DNA of 64,000 nucleotides from assembly GCF_014648315.1 (NCBI RefSeq), contig NZ_BMQW01000004.1, positions 1 through 64,000 on the forward strand, in the 5' to 3' direction. Under the pieces are notes generated by a model. The model was given only the letters and a program-made list of their open reading frames with translations. It was not told the DNA's origin and ran no database searches. This document shows, one piece after another, positions 20,053 through 30,342 of the stretch. Source of the DNA: Shewanella ulleungensis. Its GTDB lineage: Bacteria > Pseudomonadota > Gammaproteobacteria > Enterobacterales > Shewanellaceae. Numbering within the stretch: the first letter of the stretch is position 1; each line of letters starts with the position of its first letter. The translations under genes and the position numbers were made by a program.

Positions 20053-20787
20053 TTAGTTTGGCGAATTACACACTAAAAAATCATCATATTCATCAGGAGT
20101 GCCACAAAAGATAACCTCATTATTTTCTATAAGATTATAATGTAGTTCTTTCCCCTGAGTTATAAGGTAATTGTAAAGTGGTGCCACATAAAGCTCACCC
20201 TTTTCCCATTGTTCTCGTGGTAAAGATATATAATAATTGTAAGCGGTAAAATAATCCTGAATATTCGCAAAGTGATATAACCCAGTGCAACATAAATCAG
20301 ATATTGGATTTTTTTCAGTCGTTAAATCAATAACCGTGCTGTTCTCATTAACAGGTCGCACGTAGGACCAATTAGCCCCTTCACCGTTAAATACTTCTAA
20401 ATAGCCATCGCCTAGACTCTCAAGATCCGGATACGTAAAATCAGGTCTAAAGGTGTCAATATTAAAAATAGTGATAGGATCGGTACTATTCTGGTAATTA
20501 GCTAAACCTAAAGAAACTGTCTCTGCTTGACCTCGTGTTTCTTCTGTTAAAGTTACAATGTCGTAATCTAATATATTCAGCGCTTTTATCCGCTGTAGAA
20601 CAAATTCATAGGTACCGTAAACATCTCTGATTATAAAAATAAACTTTTCACTAGCAAAATATTTAGAAAAACTCTCTACTGAATGATCAAATAAACTTTT
20701 ACCGTAAGCCTCAAGCATATATTTTGGTTGCGTATAACCTGCTTTAAAAAAACGGGAACTTAGTCCAGCCATTGGAATAACAATCAT
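20053..20787 (-). CDS. Sugar-phosphate nucleotidyltransferase-like protein
   Basis: The 244-residue protein begins MIVIPMAGLSSRFFKAGYTQ, followed by PKYML. This is the nucleotide-binding AGxxSRF...PK signature of GT-A fold nucleotidyltransferases found in capsule loci. IFNIDTFRPDF holds the metal-binding aspartate. It would activate a sugar or other phosphate as an NDP derivative, but the substrate cannot be read from sequence. It is followed (upstream in transcription) by a nucleotidyltransferase-kinase fusion, a HAD phosphatase and a WcbI protein, which together look like one precursor-making and transfer module. Confidence 0.75.
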   Translation of the reverse strand: MIVIPMAGLSSRFFKAGYTQPKYMLEAYGKSLFDHSVESFSKYFASEKFIFIIRDVYGTYEFVLQRIKALNILDYDIVTLTEETRGQAETVSLGLANYQNSTDPITIFNIDTFRPDFTYPDLESLGDGYLEVFNGEGANWSYVRPVNENSTVIDLTTEKNPISDLCCTGLYHFANIQDYFTAYNYYISLPREQWEKGELYVAPLYNYLITQGKELHYNLIENNEVIFCGTPDEYDDFLVCNSPN

Positions 20788-20799
20788 TTTGGTGTCCTA

Positions 20800-22377
20800 T
20801 TATAATTCTTTTAGTTTTTTATGGAGGCGAAAGGCGTTAGCAAATAGCGCATCTTGGCGTATTGTGTCGTCACAGTGTAAAGGTAGCATCGATAAAAAAA
20901 GCTGTATTTGCATGGCAATAACTTGCTTTTTTGAAATTGCAAACTCTTGCTCAATAAGCTGAATAAAAAATTCTTGGATATTTTGCTGCTTATTATTCGT
21001 GTCAATACTAAGCTCAATATCAGTATTTTTTAAATCGACTGTATAATAGCCAGCAATTATCCAATCATATAAGCCAATAATTGAATGAGCTAATTTTGCA
21101 ATGTCGTAATAGACATGCCCATAAATTGAAAGTTCATTGTCGGTTGTTAAACCACGGGGATCGATGGTTTTAATACGATTAGCGCGAAAGTCATATAAAA
21201 TATTACTAAAACAAAAATCACCATGTAGTACAGAGCTACTATGATTATCGCTAGGTAAATTATTAATCGATAAGCTCAAAACATCCTTTAGGGAAGCTTT
21301 TACACCAGCATATATCCAAACTTGATCTTGGTCATAGCCACGACTATTACAAAACTCAGTTAGTCGCTGGTCCGTTTTCGTACCAAAAAGCTCTGGCAAG
21401 GCATTAATAGCCGCCTCTATGGGTGCTTTTTCTTGACTACATGCTTTTAAAAAACCAACACATTCAGTCAGTATGCGTTTCCATACTTTTTGTGGTAGCT
21501 CAGAAAAAACATACAACTCATTAAGTGCCGTATTATGTAAATACTCTAAGCGGTAACTTGTGCGCCCTTCGTGATTACGCTCACCTAAATATTGCGGTAT
21601 ATAATTACGTAACGAAAAAGGTAACGTTGCAAACCAATTAGACTCAGCTGCAATTTTTATATCTTTACTGCTCGATTTCTCAATCCAATTAGGAGTGATT
21701 TTTAAATCATTGAACGCACGCTGAGTAGTAAAGTTAGCCTTTGATGAGTAATAAGTATTAACGTGACCAAAATCTAGCCAATCTTTAGCCAAGTACCCTG
21801 CAAAGTCTGTCTGGGTTTTATAATAGTTTAGACCAGTTAAAAAGTTCCAGTTCGACTTTGTAATTGCTCTTAAAAGCTCTCTAGGCTGGGAGAATTTAAA
21901 ATAACCATTAATAATTTGGCTGCCATTAATATCAAGTTGACCTTGTGCTAACTGTAACCAATCATTGTCATTTTCGGTTGCAACTGCCCAGTGGTAGTTT
22001 TCTTCTACTGTTGAAAGTGAAGCAAAATTATCGCCCTGTGGCAGCTTTTTAAAAAGCGTATCGCCAAATAGCACATGTAATGGCTCATTAAATGTGTGCT
22101 CAGACAAATTAAGCGCTGTAATTAAAGATTCACCCAATGTGAGGTTGTCTGCCAAGGGCAGTACTTCAACTTCATTCGCTTTTAGTAACTCTAAATCAGT
22201 ACGAGACACTTTATAACTTTCGGGTACAGTGAGGTATATACTCACACCTTTAGGCGCAAGTTTTAATTGGTGTAAAAACAGCCTTCTATTTCCTAGAGGC
22301 AAAAAACTAGGTGGTATACGTCCAAATTCAGATTGCAGTTCTTGCCCAATGTACGCACCCGACATTATTAAAAACAT
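20800..22377 (-). CDS. Nucleotidyltransferase-like / APH-type kinase fusion
   Basis: The 525-residue protein has an N-terminal region (1-240) with nucleotidyltransferase-like layout (HVLFGDTLF at 101-109). Its signature is degenerate (MSGAYIGQELQSEFGR), so that domain may be inactive or recognise an unusual substrate. The C-terminal half is an aminoglycoside-phosphotransferase-like kinase: SVLHGDFCFSNIL (382-394) is the catalytic loop with Asp387 and IDPRG (405-409) the metal-binding motif. A small-molecule or sugar kinase acting with the adjacent nucleotidyltransferase is likely. It sits 12 bases from that gene and 9 from the HAD gene. Confidence 0.7.
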   Translation of the reverse strand: MFLIMSGAYIGQELQSEFGRIPPSFLPLGNRRLFLHQLKLAPKGVSIYLTVPESYKVSRTDLELLKANEVEVLPLADNLTLGESLITALNLSEHTFNEPLHVLFGDTLFKKLPQGDNFASLSTVEENYHWAVATENDNDWLQLAQGQLDINGSQIINGYFKFSQPRELLRAITKSNWNFLTGLNYYKTQTDFAGYLAKDWLDFGHVNTYYSSKANFTTQRAFNDLKITPNWIEKSSSKDIKIAAESNWFATLPFSLRNYIPQYLGERNHEGRTSYRLEYLHNTALNELYVFSELPQKVWKRILTECVGFLKACSQEKAPIEAAINALPELFGTKTDQRLTEFCNSRGYDQDQVWIYAGVKASLKDVLSLSINNLPSDNHSSSVLHGDFCFSNILYDFRANRIKTIDPRGLTTDNELSIYGHVYYDIAKLAHSIIGLYDWIIAGYYTVDLKNTDIELSIDTNNKQQNIQEFFIQLIEQEFAISKKQVIAMQIQLFLSMLPLHCDDTIRQDALFANAFRLHKKLKEL

Positions 22378-22386
22378 AGTTATTAC

Positions 22387-22785
22387 CTAAAGTTCATTAC
22401 CACTATCGTTGTGTGCATTTTCTTTTGCAAGCAATTGCATAATTTCATCATAACTCATTGATGCAAATTCAGAAGGTCTGATTGATTTATCATCAATATA
22501 AAAACCATCAAAGCCACACCAAGGTTTACCCACTATAATTTCATCGTAAGGCACTTCATGCTTCTCTAACCATTCAACAATGGTGGGCAAGGTATGAACA
22601 TTTATCTTACCTACATTTCCTTCATAAGTACGCATATTTCTAGCCGTTGCAATGACAATTGAAAAACCATCATTTTGATATTGTTGTAACTTTTTTATCA
22701 CATCAAAATTAGGGGTTACATTTAGGTAATCACTTGTATCACCTAAAGTTATAGTACCATCTAAGTCTACTACTAATTTTTTCAT
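22387..22785 (-). CDS. HAD-superfamily phosphatase of a capsule locus
   Basis: The protein begins MKKLVVDLDGTITLGD; Asp7 and Asp9 of DLDGT are the HAD nucleophile and acid. IVIATARNMRTYEG carries motif II Thr, and KPWCGFDGFYIDDKSIRP carries the motif III/IV lysine and aspartates. At 132 residues it is a minimal HAD without a large cap, as in small capsule-locus phosphatases. I chose the ATG at 22785 over a TTG three codons upstream because the family starts with this Met-Lys-Lys block. Its neighbours suggest it removes phosphate from an intermediate later activated by the nucleotidyltransferase. Confidence 0.75.
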   Translation of the reverse strand: MKKLVVDLDGTITLGDTSDYLNVTPNFDVIKKLQQYQNDGFSIVIATARNMRTYEGNVGKINVHTLPTIVEWLEKHEVPYDEIIVGKPWCGFDGFYIDDKSIRPSEFASMSYDEIMQLLAKENAHNDSGNEL

Positions 22786-22795
22786 ATAAATCAAC

Positions 22796-25405
22796 TCACT
22801 TTTTTAAACAGTCTTCAGTTAAGGCTTCAATGAATAATTTATCTACTTTGCTATCACGATGAGATGAATCTGTCTCAATAGCTTCTAAGATAGTTTTCTG
22901 GGGTAGCCTTGGATTGTAGAATCCAGTAGCGATGATTGCCGATGTCAAAGTGTCTATTGATAACGAATATAAATAATATGCCAACTCATTATGTGGTCGA
23001 ATAACAATTTTTTCAGTTTTAACATGATTATAAAAAATAGAATACTTACTCATTATGCCGGGAGTTCCGAAAGCTAAAGTATCGCCAACAGTCATGCCCT
23101 TAAAAAAATGCAATCTGGAAGGAGCGTCTACAAATAGCTCACTACTTTCAATATCCAGCATATCAGATAGCTTTGATAGGTCATTTATCTCTATTTTGCG
23201 ATCTGGGCGAGCTCTTAGAACAAAGTCATAATCTTCTTCCTTCCCATTATGTTCGAGCATTTCATAGCATCTTGCTATTTTATAGTACATTTTTTCTTGG
23301 TTACTTAATAACTCTACGGTTATATCATCTTCAATGTCTAAGAAAACTTCGTTCGCTCCTTTAAATGCACTATTTATATAATCCTTATCGATACTGTTAT
23401 TATCTTGTAAGGCAGTTAATAAAGTTGGGTACATTAAGCAAAAGTCATTCCACGTTACATTTCCACTAGATAAAACACTTTTAAAGCATTTTAAGAAACT
23501 TCCTTCGAAAACTCTGTCGGCTGCCACCAATGGATAAGGTAGCCTTGAACCGACACTACTCCAGGTACTTATATAGACATCAAAGTCAAAAAATGGAGCC
23601 AATGCATCATTAATGCTCTGAAATGTCTGCTTATACCCTCTTAATTGACCAGAGATACATACAGCTAACTTAGGTTTCACTTCATTTAATCTAGCTTTCA
23701 CCTTAGTAGAAGGAAAACGTCTATTGGTGCTAAGCAATCTTCTCGCTAAATACTTGTCTTCAAGCTTAATAGATTCATTCAACTCAATTGAGTTAATTAT
23801 TTCATTTCTAAATTTGCTTTTACTTACGATTAGATCAAACAAAAATATATTTTTATTTTCTAAAAATAAAATCAACATATCAGTTTGAAAATCAACCCCA
23901 AAAAAATCAAATAACTTAATTAGAATCGATAGATAATTTTCATCATTTTCTCCAACTTTAAATTCAACCAAACATATAAAATCTAAATAATAGCCTTTCA
24001 AGTCCTCATAACACAAAAAGGCATTAAACATTATCACGCATTGATTTAAGTTATTGATATCGCAATACTTTCTAACATTATTTCTAAATTCATTAAATTT
24101 ACTTTTATTATCAACCGAAATTATTTTTAATCGATTAATTGTGATCTGGTACTGAGATATGCAACTAATTATTTTTTGTAAATTTTCATCACATTTCTGT
24201 TTGAAAACGTCTGGATTATAAAAAAAAGCATCACAAATTGCGGCATTGACGAATGGGTATCTCACTATGTGAGTATTTGAGGCGACTAAACTTATGAGCC
24301 GACTCCATTTATTATCCTGAACGAGTAACTTTATTAAAAGAGTAAAGAATCTAGCCTTAATTCTTTCATCTACAGAGGAAAACAATATTATATACTCGAG
24401 ATCTGTATAATCTAACTTTATAGACGAGCTAAGAATATAATCTTCACTTAGTTTAATAGCTAATTCTTCAGTTAAATCGCTCTCTCCATATAAAATAGAA
24501 TCAATTTCAAATCTTACACTCTTTTCATCTAGGGTAGCAGGTAGGCTCTTTAAATCAAAACCATGATTCAAATCGTAGAATCGATAAAACTCTTCGACTA
24601 AAAAATCAATTTTATATTCCTTTTTCCCTTTGTATTTATATGGTCCTATTGAAGATAGCTCTCCCATGCCTTGGTAAATATTTTCTCCTATAAGATCTTT
24701 ATACAAAGGTATAACTGAAATTATTAAGCTATCTAGAGGTTCCTCTCTATTTGGTACTTTTATGCTAGTTAATGGCAAGCCTAATTTAGCTATAATATTT
24801 TTTGTATATTCAGATAGCAGCTCTAAAGTAGGATGATTAAATGTGAAAAAAAGCTTTTTTTCTTTATAAATTCTTTTTATATAAGATACAATGTTTACAT
24901 CAGAATTTTTTTCGCGTCTAACTAACTCATTTAATGAAGCCCTATCTGCATCCATGTAAATTTTGGAGTAATAAGTTTGGCTTTTTAGCTTTTGTATTAC
25001 TGAATCTATAGACTTTTTATTCCTCCAGCCATGAAAAATTATTGAATTATGGTAGTCGCCCATCGGCCCATGAAGCGTCCCCCCAGTTGGAATCCGCAAA
25101 TATCTCCAGTCAGGGAAATAGCCATTAAAAAATAAATTAATAACTTTAATAACTTTGTTACCGTACTGATTCGATAATTTGTCACTTCGTACGAACTCAC
25201 AAGGATAGTTATCACTAACTAATTGCGCGATTATGTAATCAGCTTCTTCAAAAAAAGGCTTATACTCAGCTTCTTGCTCGGAATTAAGTAAATGGACAAT
25301 CGCTACTTTTGTAACTTCTATTTCTTCACTCATTGCCTCAAGCAAGGTTGCTATTGGCCTTGCTTGGCAGTTACCAACAACAACAACTTTTTTTTTATTA
25401 GCCAT
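22796..25405 (-). CDS. WcbI-like domain protein with C-terminal putative glycosyltransferase
   Basis: The 869-residue protein begins KKVVVVGNCQARPIATLLEA, continues with ADYIIAQLVSDNY and has FNGYFPDWRYL and GPMGDYHN blocks. These match the WcbI polysaccharide-biosynthesis (putative acyltransferase) domain over about residues 1-280. A helical, lysine- and leucine-rich middle part (290-570) is unrecognised. The end (about 580-869) starts LAVCISGQLRGYKQ and includes DVYISTWSS and FVLRARPDRKIEI, a pattern I associate with putative capsule glycosyltransferases. The middle part is much more AT-rich than the housekeeping genes. Its start overlaps the stop of the sulfotransferase upstream by eight bases. 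Confidence 0.65.
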   Translation of the reverse strand: MANKKKVVVVGNCQARPIATLLEAMSEEIEVTKVAIVHLLNSEQEAEYKPFFEEADYIIAQLVSDNYPCEFVRSDKLSNQYGNKVIKVINLFFNGYFPDWRYLRIPTGGTLHGPMGDYHNSIIFHGWRNKKSIDSVIQKLKSQTYYSKIYMDADRASLNELVRREKNSDVNIVSYIKRIYKEKKLFFTFNHPTLELLSEYTKNIIAKLGLPLTSIKVPNREEPLDSLIISVIPLYKDLIGENIYQGMGELSSIGPYKYKGKKEYKIDFLVEEFYRFYDLNHGFDLKSLPATLDEKSVRFEIDSILYGESDLTEELAIKLSEDYILSSSIKLDYTDLEYIILFSSVDERIKARFFTLLIKLLVQDNKWSRLISLVASNTHIVRYPFVNAAICDAFFYNPDVFKQKCDENLQKIISCISQYQITINRLKIISVDNKSKFNEFRNNVRKYCDINNLNQCVIMFNAFLCYEDLKGYYLDFICLVEFKVGENDENYLSILIKLFDFFGVDFQTDMLILFLENKNIFLFDLIVSKSKFRNEIINSIELNESIKLEDKYLARRLLSTNRRFPSTKVKARLNEVKPKLAVCISGQLRGYKQTFQSINDALAPFFDFDVYISTWSSVGSRLPYPLVAADRVFEGSFLKCFKSVLSSGNVTWNDFCLMYPTLLTALQDNNSIDKDYINSAFKGANEVFLDIEDDITVELLSNQEKMYYKIARCYEMLEHNGKEEDYDFVLRARPDRKIEINDLSKLSDMLDIESSELFVDAPSRLHFFKGMTVGDTLAFGTPGIMSKYSIFYNHVKTEKIVIRPHNELAYYLYSLSIDTLTSAIIATGFYNPRLPQKTILEAIETDSSHRDSKVDKLFIEALTEDCLKK

Positions 25406-26132
25406 TGTTTAAGTTTTCCCAGATAATCAAGTCAATCTCATTAGCCACTAATAACTTGCTAAAAACCTCATCGCCCAGCTGATCTTTAATTTCACTTAGC
25501 TTTTCATCTAAGGTTTTCTTAACACCGCGAGAAACGTTTTTTTCTACTGGTTTTAGCTTAATATCTTCAAACCCTTGAGCTTTTAACAAAGCCTCTAAGA
25601 GCTCTAGTGATTCCGAGTACTTTTCTACCAACCCGACAAAAGGTAAGGCTTGTATCGCCATTTTAGCCCTGATTGCTTCATCGCCATGATTCTCACCGAA
25701 CATTGTTGCTAAACGGTGCACATGAAAATCACGACACTGCCTGTCGGCCTTAATAGACAAACGGGTTTCAATATAACCGGCTAATGTAGTATTGCGTGCT
25801 AAAGTTGGACCAAAGCCATCACCACCTTGTTTGCGTTCAAACGAATATGCTGATGCCATTCGGTCTATTGGATGTCGATAAAAAATGACAGGTACTATGT
25901 TTATGCCTTCAATCACAGGTACTGGAAATATCGCGGTGTGAGAAGAAAAGCACTTAGCCTGTGGATTATCGATAATCCATTGTTTTAGTTCTTCTCTATT
26001 TTTAGCTGGTTGTGCTGGGAACTCTTTCGTTACCCATTCGCCTTTTTCTTCGCTAAAGTTTTCTTTAAACGCTGCATCTAGCGATGTGCCCGCATTTTTA
26101 AAAAGGTGGTAATGTAAAATCACTGTTTTCAT
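25398..26132 (-). CDS. Sulfotransferase family protein
   Basis: The 244-residue protein begins MKTVILHYHLFKNAGTSLDA; FKNAGTS (11-17) is the PAPS-loop variant of the Sulfotransfer_2-like family. VIFYRHPIDRMASAYSFER is the second PAPS block with the conserved Arg and Ser. FSSHTAIF and the C-terminal helix KLLVANEIDL fit. Cytoplasmic. It lies between the mutase-glycosyltransferase fusion and the WcbI gene and overlaps the latter by eight bases, so it is in the same transcript. Confidence 0.8.
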   Translation of the reverse strand: MKTVILHYHLFKNAGTSLDAAFKENFSEEKGEWVTKEFPAQPAKNREELKQWIIDNPQAKCFSSHTAIFPVPVIEGINIVPVIFYRHPIDRMASAYSFERKQGGDGFGPTLARNTTLAGYIETRLSIKADRQCRDFHVHRLATMFGENHGDEAIRAKMAIQALPFVGLVEKYSESLELLEALLKAQGFEDIKLKPVEKNVSRGVKKTLDEKLSEIKDQLGDEVFSKLLVANEIDLIIWENLNNG

Positions 26133-26208
26133 ATTGTTATCCTTTGCGCTAACAACTTGTTATTGTAAACAAGCTGTTAGGTGCTTCGTTGGCCTTTGTT
26201 TTGTCATG

Positions 26209-29200
26209 TTATTTACTTGAATACACGCCAACACTGGCAAAAATCTTTTTAAATGCTTTGTGTCCATGCTCAACAGAATACTTTTCGGCCACTAAAGTTT
26301 GCTCGTTTTCGGCAAACTTAGCCCAAAGCACTCTGTCGTCGTACAACTTAATTATCGCGTCTACCCATTCTTGCGGCTCTTGAGCAATGAGTGTGCTGAT
26401 TCCTTGCGTTAACCCAGTTCCCTCTGCTGCTACCTCGGTGAGAATGGTTGGTGTACCGTAGGCCATGGCCTCGAGTACTTTACCTTTAATACCTGCGCCT
26501 GATAATAGCGGGGCAACAAACACGCGATGGTCGTGGTATACGCCATCTAATGTTTCTGCAAATCCCAGCATTTTGATATTATCTGTATCATACTGTTTAA
26601 GCGACACAGGCATGTTACTGCCATACACGTAAAGAGTAATGTCTGGGCGCTGCTTATATAGCAGCGGCATAATATCTTTTGCCAAATATTCAACGGCTTC
26701 AACATTTGGATAATGATTAAAACCGCCTAAAAAGGCAATCCCCTGGCGTTGTTCAAACGCTGGGCCGACTGGTTTTTGTTCAAGCACCCATGGGGTAATG
26801 TGTAATTTGTTAGCATCTAGGATATGCGAGGTAATGACCGCATGCTCTGTGGCGTTATAACATAAAATGGCATCGGCTTTTTGACACACGGCAAGCTCTT
26901 GGGTTCTTGTTTCTAGCGCTTTCTCTAATCCTTTTTGGTTTACTTCACCACGCAGTGATGCGCGTAATTCGCGTAAAAAATGCAAATCAGCGTTGTTAAA
27001 TAATATTTTTGCCTGCGAGTGTTGCTGAATATAGTCTATGTATTTTTCAGCCACTGCATAACGAGTAATGTAAACCGCATCCATTTCTGCTAAGCGTTTA
27101 CCAAGAACGTCGTGCACTGATGTATAAAACGGAGAATATAGTACTTCTACGCCCATACGCTGTAACTCGATAGTGTACTTACCAAAGTGGGCCATGTTTT
27201 CTGGTACAAAAGTGACTTTAAACCCTAATGACTGGATGAGTTTAATTTCTTGAATTGCGGCGTAACTGCCTGCATCTTTATTGGGCATGGGTGAGGCATA
27301 GTCGATAACTAACACGCGCTGATCAACATTACGGTCTTTTTCGATCATCATGTTGTCTAAACTTGCCTTACCGTTATTTCTAAAGGCTTTAAACCACTTA
27401 GCACGGAAAGTTTGCTCGTTAACCACTTGATAACGTTTTAATCCTTTAGTGACATCGGTACCGTGGCTTTGGCCTTCAAAGTGAACCACTTGTGAATGTG
27501 GCACATACACGGTTTTATAGCCTGCATCGCGCACTTTAAATGCGATATCAGTGTCTTCGTAGTAACATGGCACTAACTCTTCGCTAAACGAGCCAACGTC
27601 GGCCCACACTGATGCACGAATGCACATAGCTGCACCGGTTAGGTAGTCGACTTCACGGGCATAGTTAAACTCTGGTGCCATTGGGTTACGGTCGCGCCCA
27701 ACGTTCCAGGGTTGACCGTTTTCCCACACGATACCGCCCGCTTCTTGCAAGCTACCGTCTAAATTAAGCAGTTTGGAGCCAGTCATACCAATGGTTTGAT
27801 CTTCATCTAACTTATTAATTAACTCATCAATCCAGAATGAGGTGACCTCGGTATCATTATTTAACATGATAATGAACTCGCCTTTGGCAATAGTCGCCGC
27901 GCGGTTACAACTGCGTAAAAAGCGTAAGTTTTCTGGATTACGTGAAATAACAAGGTTTTCGATAATACTTTCTGCGTCGGCTGTTTCATCAGTCGAGCAA
28001 TCGTCCGCTAAAATCACTTCATAACTGGTTTTATTGAATGCTAATGCAATTGAGGCAATACAGTGATAAGTCAGCTCAAACTTATTGTAGGCCGGCACAA
28101 TAATTGACACACGAGGTTGCTCAAATTGAGGTAAGCTAAATTTAGGGAATTTGGTGCGGCCTTCATAACCTTCAACTAACACATTATGTACTGTCATAAT
28201 GTCTTTAACATTGAGTGATGACGCTTCGTTTGCAATAGCCTGCAGCTGGTACTCTAAAGATTCATAACGGTGCGAAGCTTGCTTGGGCAATGACATAAAG
28301 CCAGGCTGTTTATAGCTTTCTTTTATGTATTGCCAAGGGGTTTGCACTGGATGTGCAGTAATTAACCCCATGGCTAATATATCAGGAAAACCGACAATGC
28401 CGACTTTTAATAAATGAGTGTTACCGTCTATTAAGCTAAATGGTAATGTTACATGCGCGCGGTGATGGTTGGCTGCTATATCAAGTGTCTGATTAGCAAT
28501 GACCTTGTCGTTATGATAAACCTCAATCATAAACTGGCCTAACTCTTGATTTGACTTAAAATCAATCAGCAGGTGCCCATGTTGCTCTCGTATTAGTTCT
28601 GCTTGTATTTCACGTTGCTGAATTTCGTAGATGAACTCAGGATGTGCCACTTTCTCGTTGGTTTCAGCATCCACTAACTGAAGCTTGACTTGTTTTGTTT
28701 TTTGGCTCCAAACAGTGGTTAGCGGAATAATAAATTTATGAATGCCGTTATGAATACCGTTTTGTTTTAAATCAGGTCTAAATTGATCTGCGATACCATG
28801 ACCAATAACAATATTATCAGCAAGTACTTTTACATGTAATGGCTTATCATTCAATTTTGAAGCAGCCCATCCTTCTAAATGCCCGGCATGTAGACCTTCA
28901 ATATTGCCGTGTAATTTAGGGCCAGATACCGTTACTTGATCAGCCTGTTTTACTGTAGGTTCAGCGACTACATCTTGTAAAATTTCTTGTGTCTTTTCTG
29001 TCATGATTAGTGTGTCTCTTTTGGATTCAACATTAAGTCTGATCAATGGTTCAGTATTTGATTTACGTAAATTAAACCGCCACTCTGGGAACTCTATACC
29101 TAGTCCATCTGTGTAATCTATTTTGGCATTTGGCAGCGCGGCATATTTTTGTTCAATTGCTGTTATTGTGATATCAGCATCGTTAACTTTACGGTTTATT

Positions 29201-30333
29201 TCACCTGAGCTGGGGTACTTGGCAATTCGTTGTTTCACCATGCTAGAAAGTGGCACTGATTTAATGCTTAGCAGCTCAGCGACCAACAACCATGGGATCA
29301 TGCCGCTGTCGCAATAGGCAAAGTCTCTAAAATAATGATGCGCACTCATTTCGCCACCATAAATGGCGTCTTCTTTACGCATGCGTTCTTTAATAAAAGC
29401 GTGACCCGTTTTAGACATTACAGGGATACCGTTATTAGATTCGACGATGTCGACGGTATTCCAGTAAACTCTTGGGTCGAAGATTATTTTTTCGCCTGGA
29501 TTTTTAACCAAAAAAGCTTCTGCCAATAAGCCAACAATATAATAGCCTTCAATAAATTCACCGGTTTCGTCAAACAAGAAACAGCGGTCGAAGTCACCAT
29601 CCCAGGCAATGCCCATGTCTGCATTATGTTGCTTTACCGCATTGGCCGTGTCGGCCCTATTTTCGGGCAATAATGGATTAGGTATACCGTTAGGGAAAGT
29701 TGGATCAGGATTATGATGTACTTTGATAAACTCTATTGGAATATTGTTGCTAGCAAAAGCAGACTCTAGCGCATCAATTACATGCCCTGCTGCGCCATTG
29801 CCTGCATTTACAACCAATTTTAAAGGCTTAATGTTACTTGGAGTAATGTAAGTGAGTAAATGCTCTACATACGCAGACAAATTTGACTGCTTGGTATAAC
29901 AGCCTTTAGTGATATTTTCATCGGTTTGCCAGTTGTTTTGCTCGGCTAAACGTTGAATTTCATTTAAACCAGTATCGCCAGATATTGGCTTGCTGTTTTC
30001 ACGTATTAGCTTCATACCATTGTAGTCAATAGGATTATGTGAAGCGGTAACTTCAATACCACCATCTAGATTGAGATTACTCGTGGCAAAATAAATTTCT
30101 TCAGTGCCTACCATACCAATGTCTATAACATTGACACCACCATCTTGTAACCCCTGCGCAACGGCCAGTTTTAATGCTTCGCTTGTTGCACGCGCATCAC
30201 CACCAACAACTACAGTTTTAGGCTTTATGGCTGCGGCGTAGGCTCTACCAATTCTATAAGCAATATCTTCATTTAACTCTGTGCCCAATTGCCCGCGAAT
30301 ATCATATGCTTTAAAACAAGTTAACTTATCCAT
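26209..30333 (-). CDS. Phosphomannomutase fused to two glycosyltransferases
   Basis: The 1374-residue protein has four parts. Residues 1-455 are a complete phosphomannomutase/phosphoglucomutase (ManB/CpsG type): CFKAYDIRG, catalytic TASHNP with Ser98, metal loop DGDFDR (245-250), [10 protein letters not shown], and the phosphate site RKSNTEP. Residues 470-680 form a linker with an HLEGWA module and beta domains as found before some surface-glycan glycosyltransferases. Residues about 738-970 are a family-2 glycosyltransferase ([37 protein letters not shown]). Residues about 1005-1374 are a GT-B (GT4-like) transferase, with [15 protein letters not shown] and [20 protein letters not shown]. Fusing the GDP-mannose precursor enzyme to transferases suggests channelling into mannosyl transfer. 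It is downstream of manC, nine bases away. Confidence 0.9.
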   Translation of the reverse strand: MDKLTCFKAYDIRGQLGTELNEDIAYRIGRAYAAAIKPKTVVVGGDARATSEALKLAVAQGLQDGGVNVIDIGMVGTEEIYFATSNLNLDGGIEVTASHNPIDYNGMKLIRENSKPISGDTGLNEIQRLAEQNNWQTDENITKGCYTKQSNLSAYVEHLLTYITPSNIKPLKLVVNAGNGAAGHVIDALESAFASNNIPIEFIKVHHNPDPTFPNGIPNPLLPENRADTANAVKQHNADMGIAWDGDFDRCFLFDETGEFIEGYYIVGLLAEAFLVKNPGEKIIFDPRVYWNTVDIVESNNGIPVMSKTGHAFIKERMRKEDAIYGGEMSAHHYFRDFAYCDSGMIPWLLVAELLSIKSVPLSSMVKQRIAKYPSSGEINRKVNDADITITAIEQKYAALPNAKIDYTDGLGIEFPEWRFNLRKSNTEPLIRLNVESKRDTLIMTEKTQEILQDVVAEPTVKQADQVTVSGPKLHGNIEGLHAGHLEGWAASKLNDKPLHVKVLADNIVIGHGIADQFRPDLKQNGIHNGIHKFIIPLTTVWSQKTKQVKLQLVDAETNEKVAHPEFIYEIQQREIQAELIREQHGHLLIDFKSNQELGQFMIEVYHNDKVIANQTLDIAANHHRAHVTLPFSLIDGNTHLLKVGIVGFPDILAMGLITAHPVQTPWQYIKESYKQPGFMSLPKQASHRYESLEYQLQAIANEASSLNVKDIMTVHNVLVEGYEGRTKFPKFSLPQFEQPRVSIIVPAYNKFELTYHCIASIALAFNKTSYEVILADDCSTDETADAESIIENLVISRNPENLRFLRSCNRAATIAKGEFIIMLNNDTEVTSFWIDELINKLDEDQTIGMTGSKLLNLDGSLQEAGGIVWENGQPWNVGRDRNPMAPEFNYAREVDYLTGAAMCIRASVWADVGSFSEELVPCYYEDTDIAFKVRDAGYKTVYVPHSQVVHFEGQSHGTDVTKGLKRYQVVNEQTFRAKWFKAFRNNGKASLDNMMIEKDRNVDQRVLVIDYASPMPNKDAGSYAAIQEIKLIQSLGFKVTFVPENMAHFGKYTIELQRMGVEVLYSPFYTSVHDVLGKRLAEMDAVYITRYAVAEKYIDYIQQHSQAKILFNNADLHFLRELRASLRGEVNQKGLEKALETRTQELAVCQKADAILCYNATEHAVITSHILDANKLHITPWVLEQKPVGPAFEQRQGIAFLGGFNHYPNVEAVEYLAKDIMPLLYKQRPDITLYVYGSNMPVSLKQYDTDNIKMLGFAETLDGVYHDHRVFVAPLLSGAGIKGKVLEAMAYGTPTILTEVAAEGTGLTQGISTLIAQEPQEWVDAIIKLYDDRVLWAKFAENEQTLVAEKYSVEHGHKAFKKIFASVGVYSSK

Positions 30334-30342
30334 AATGTTTGG

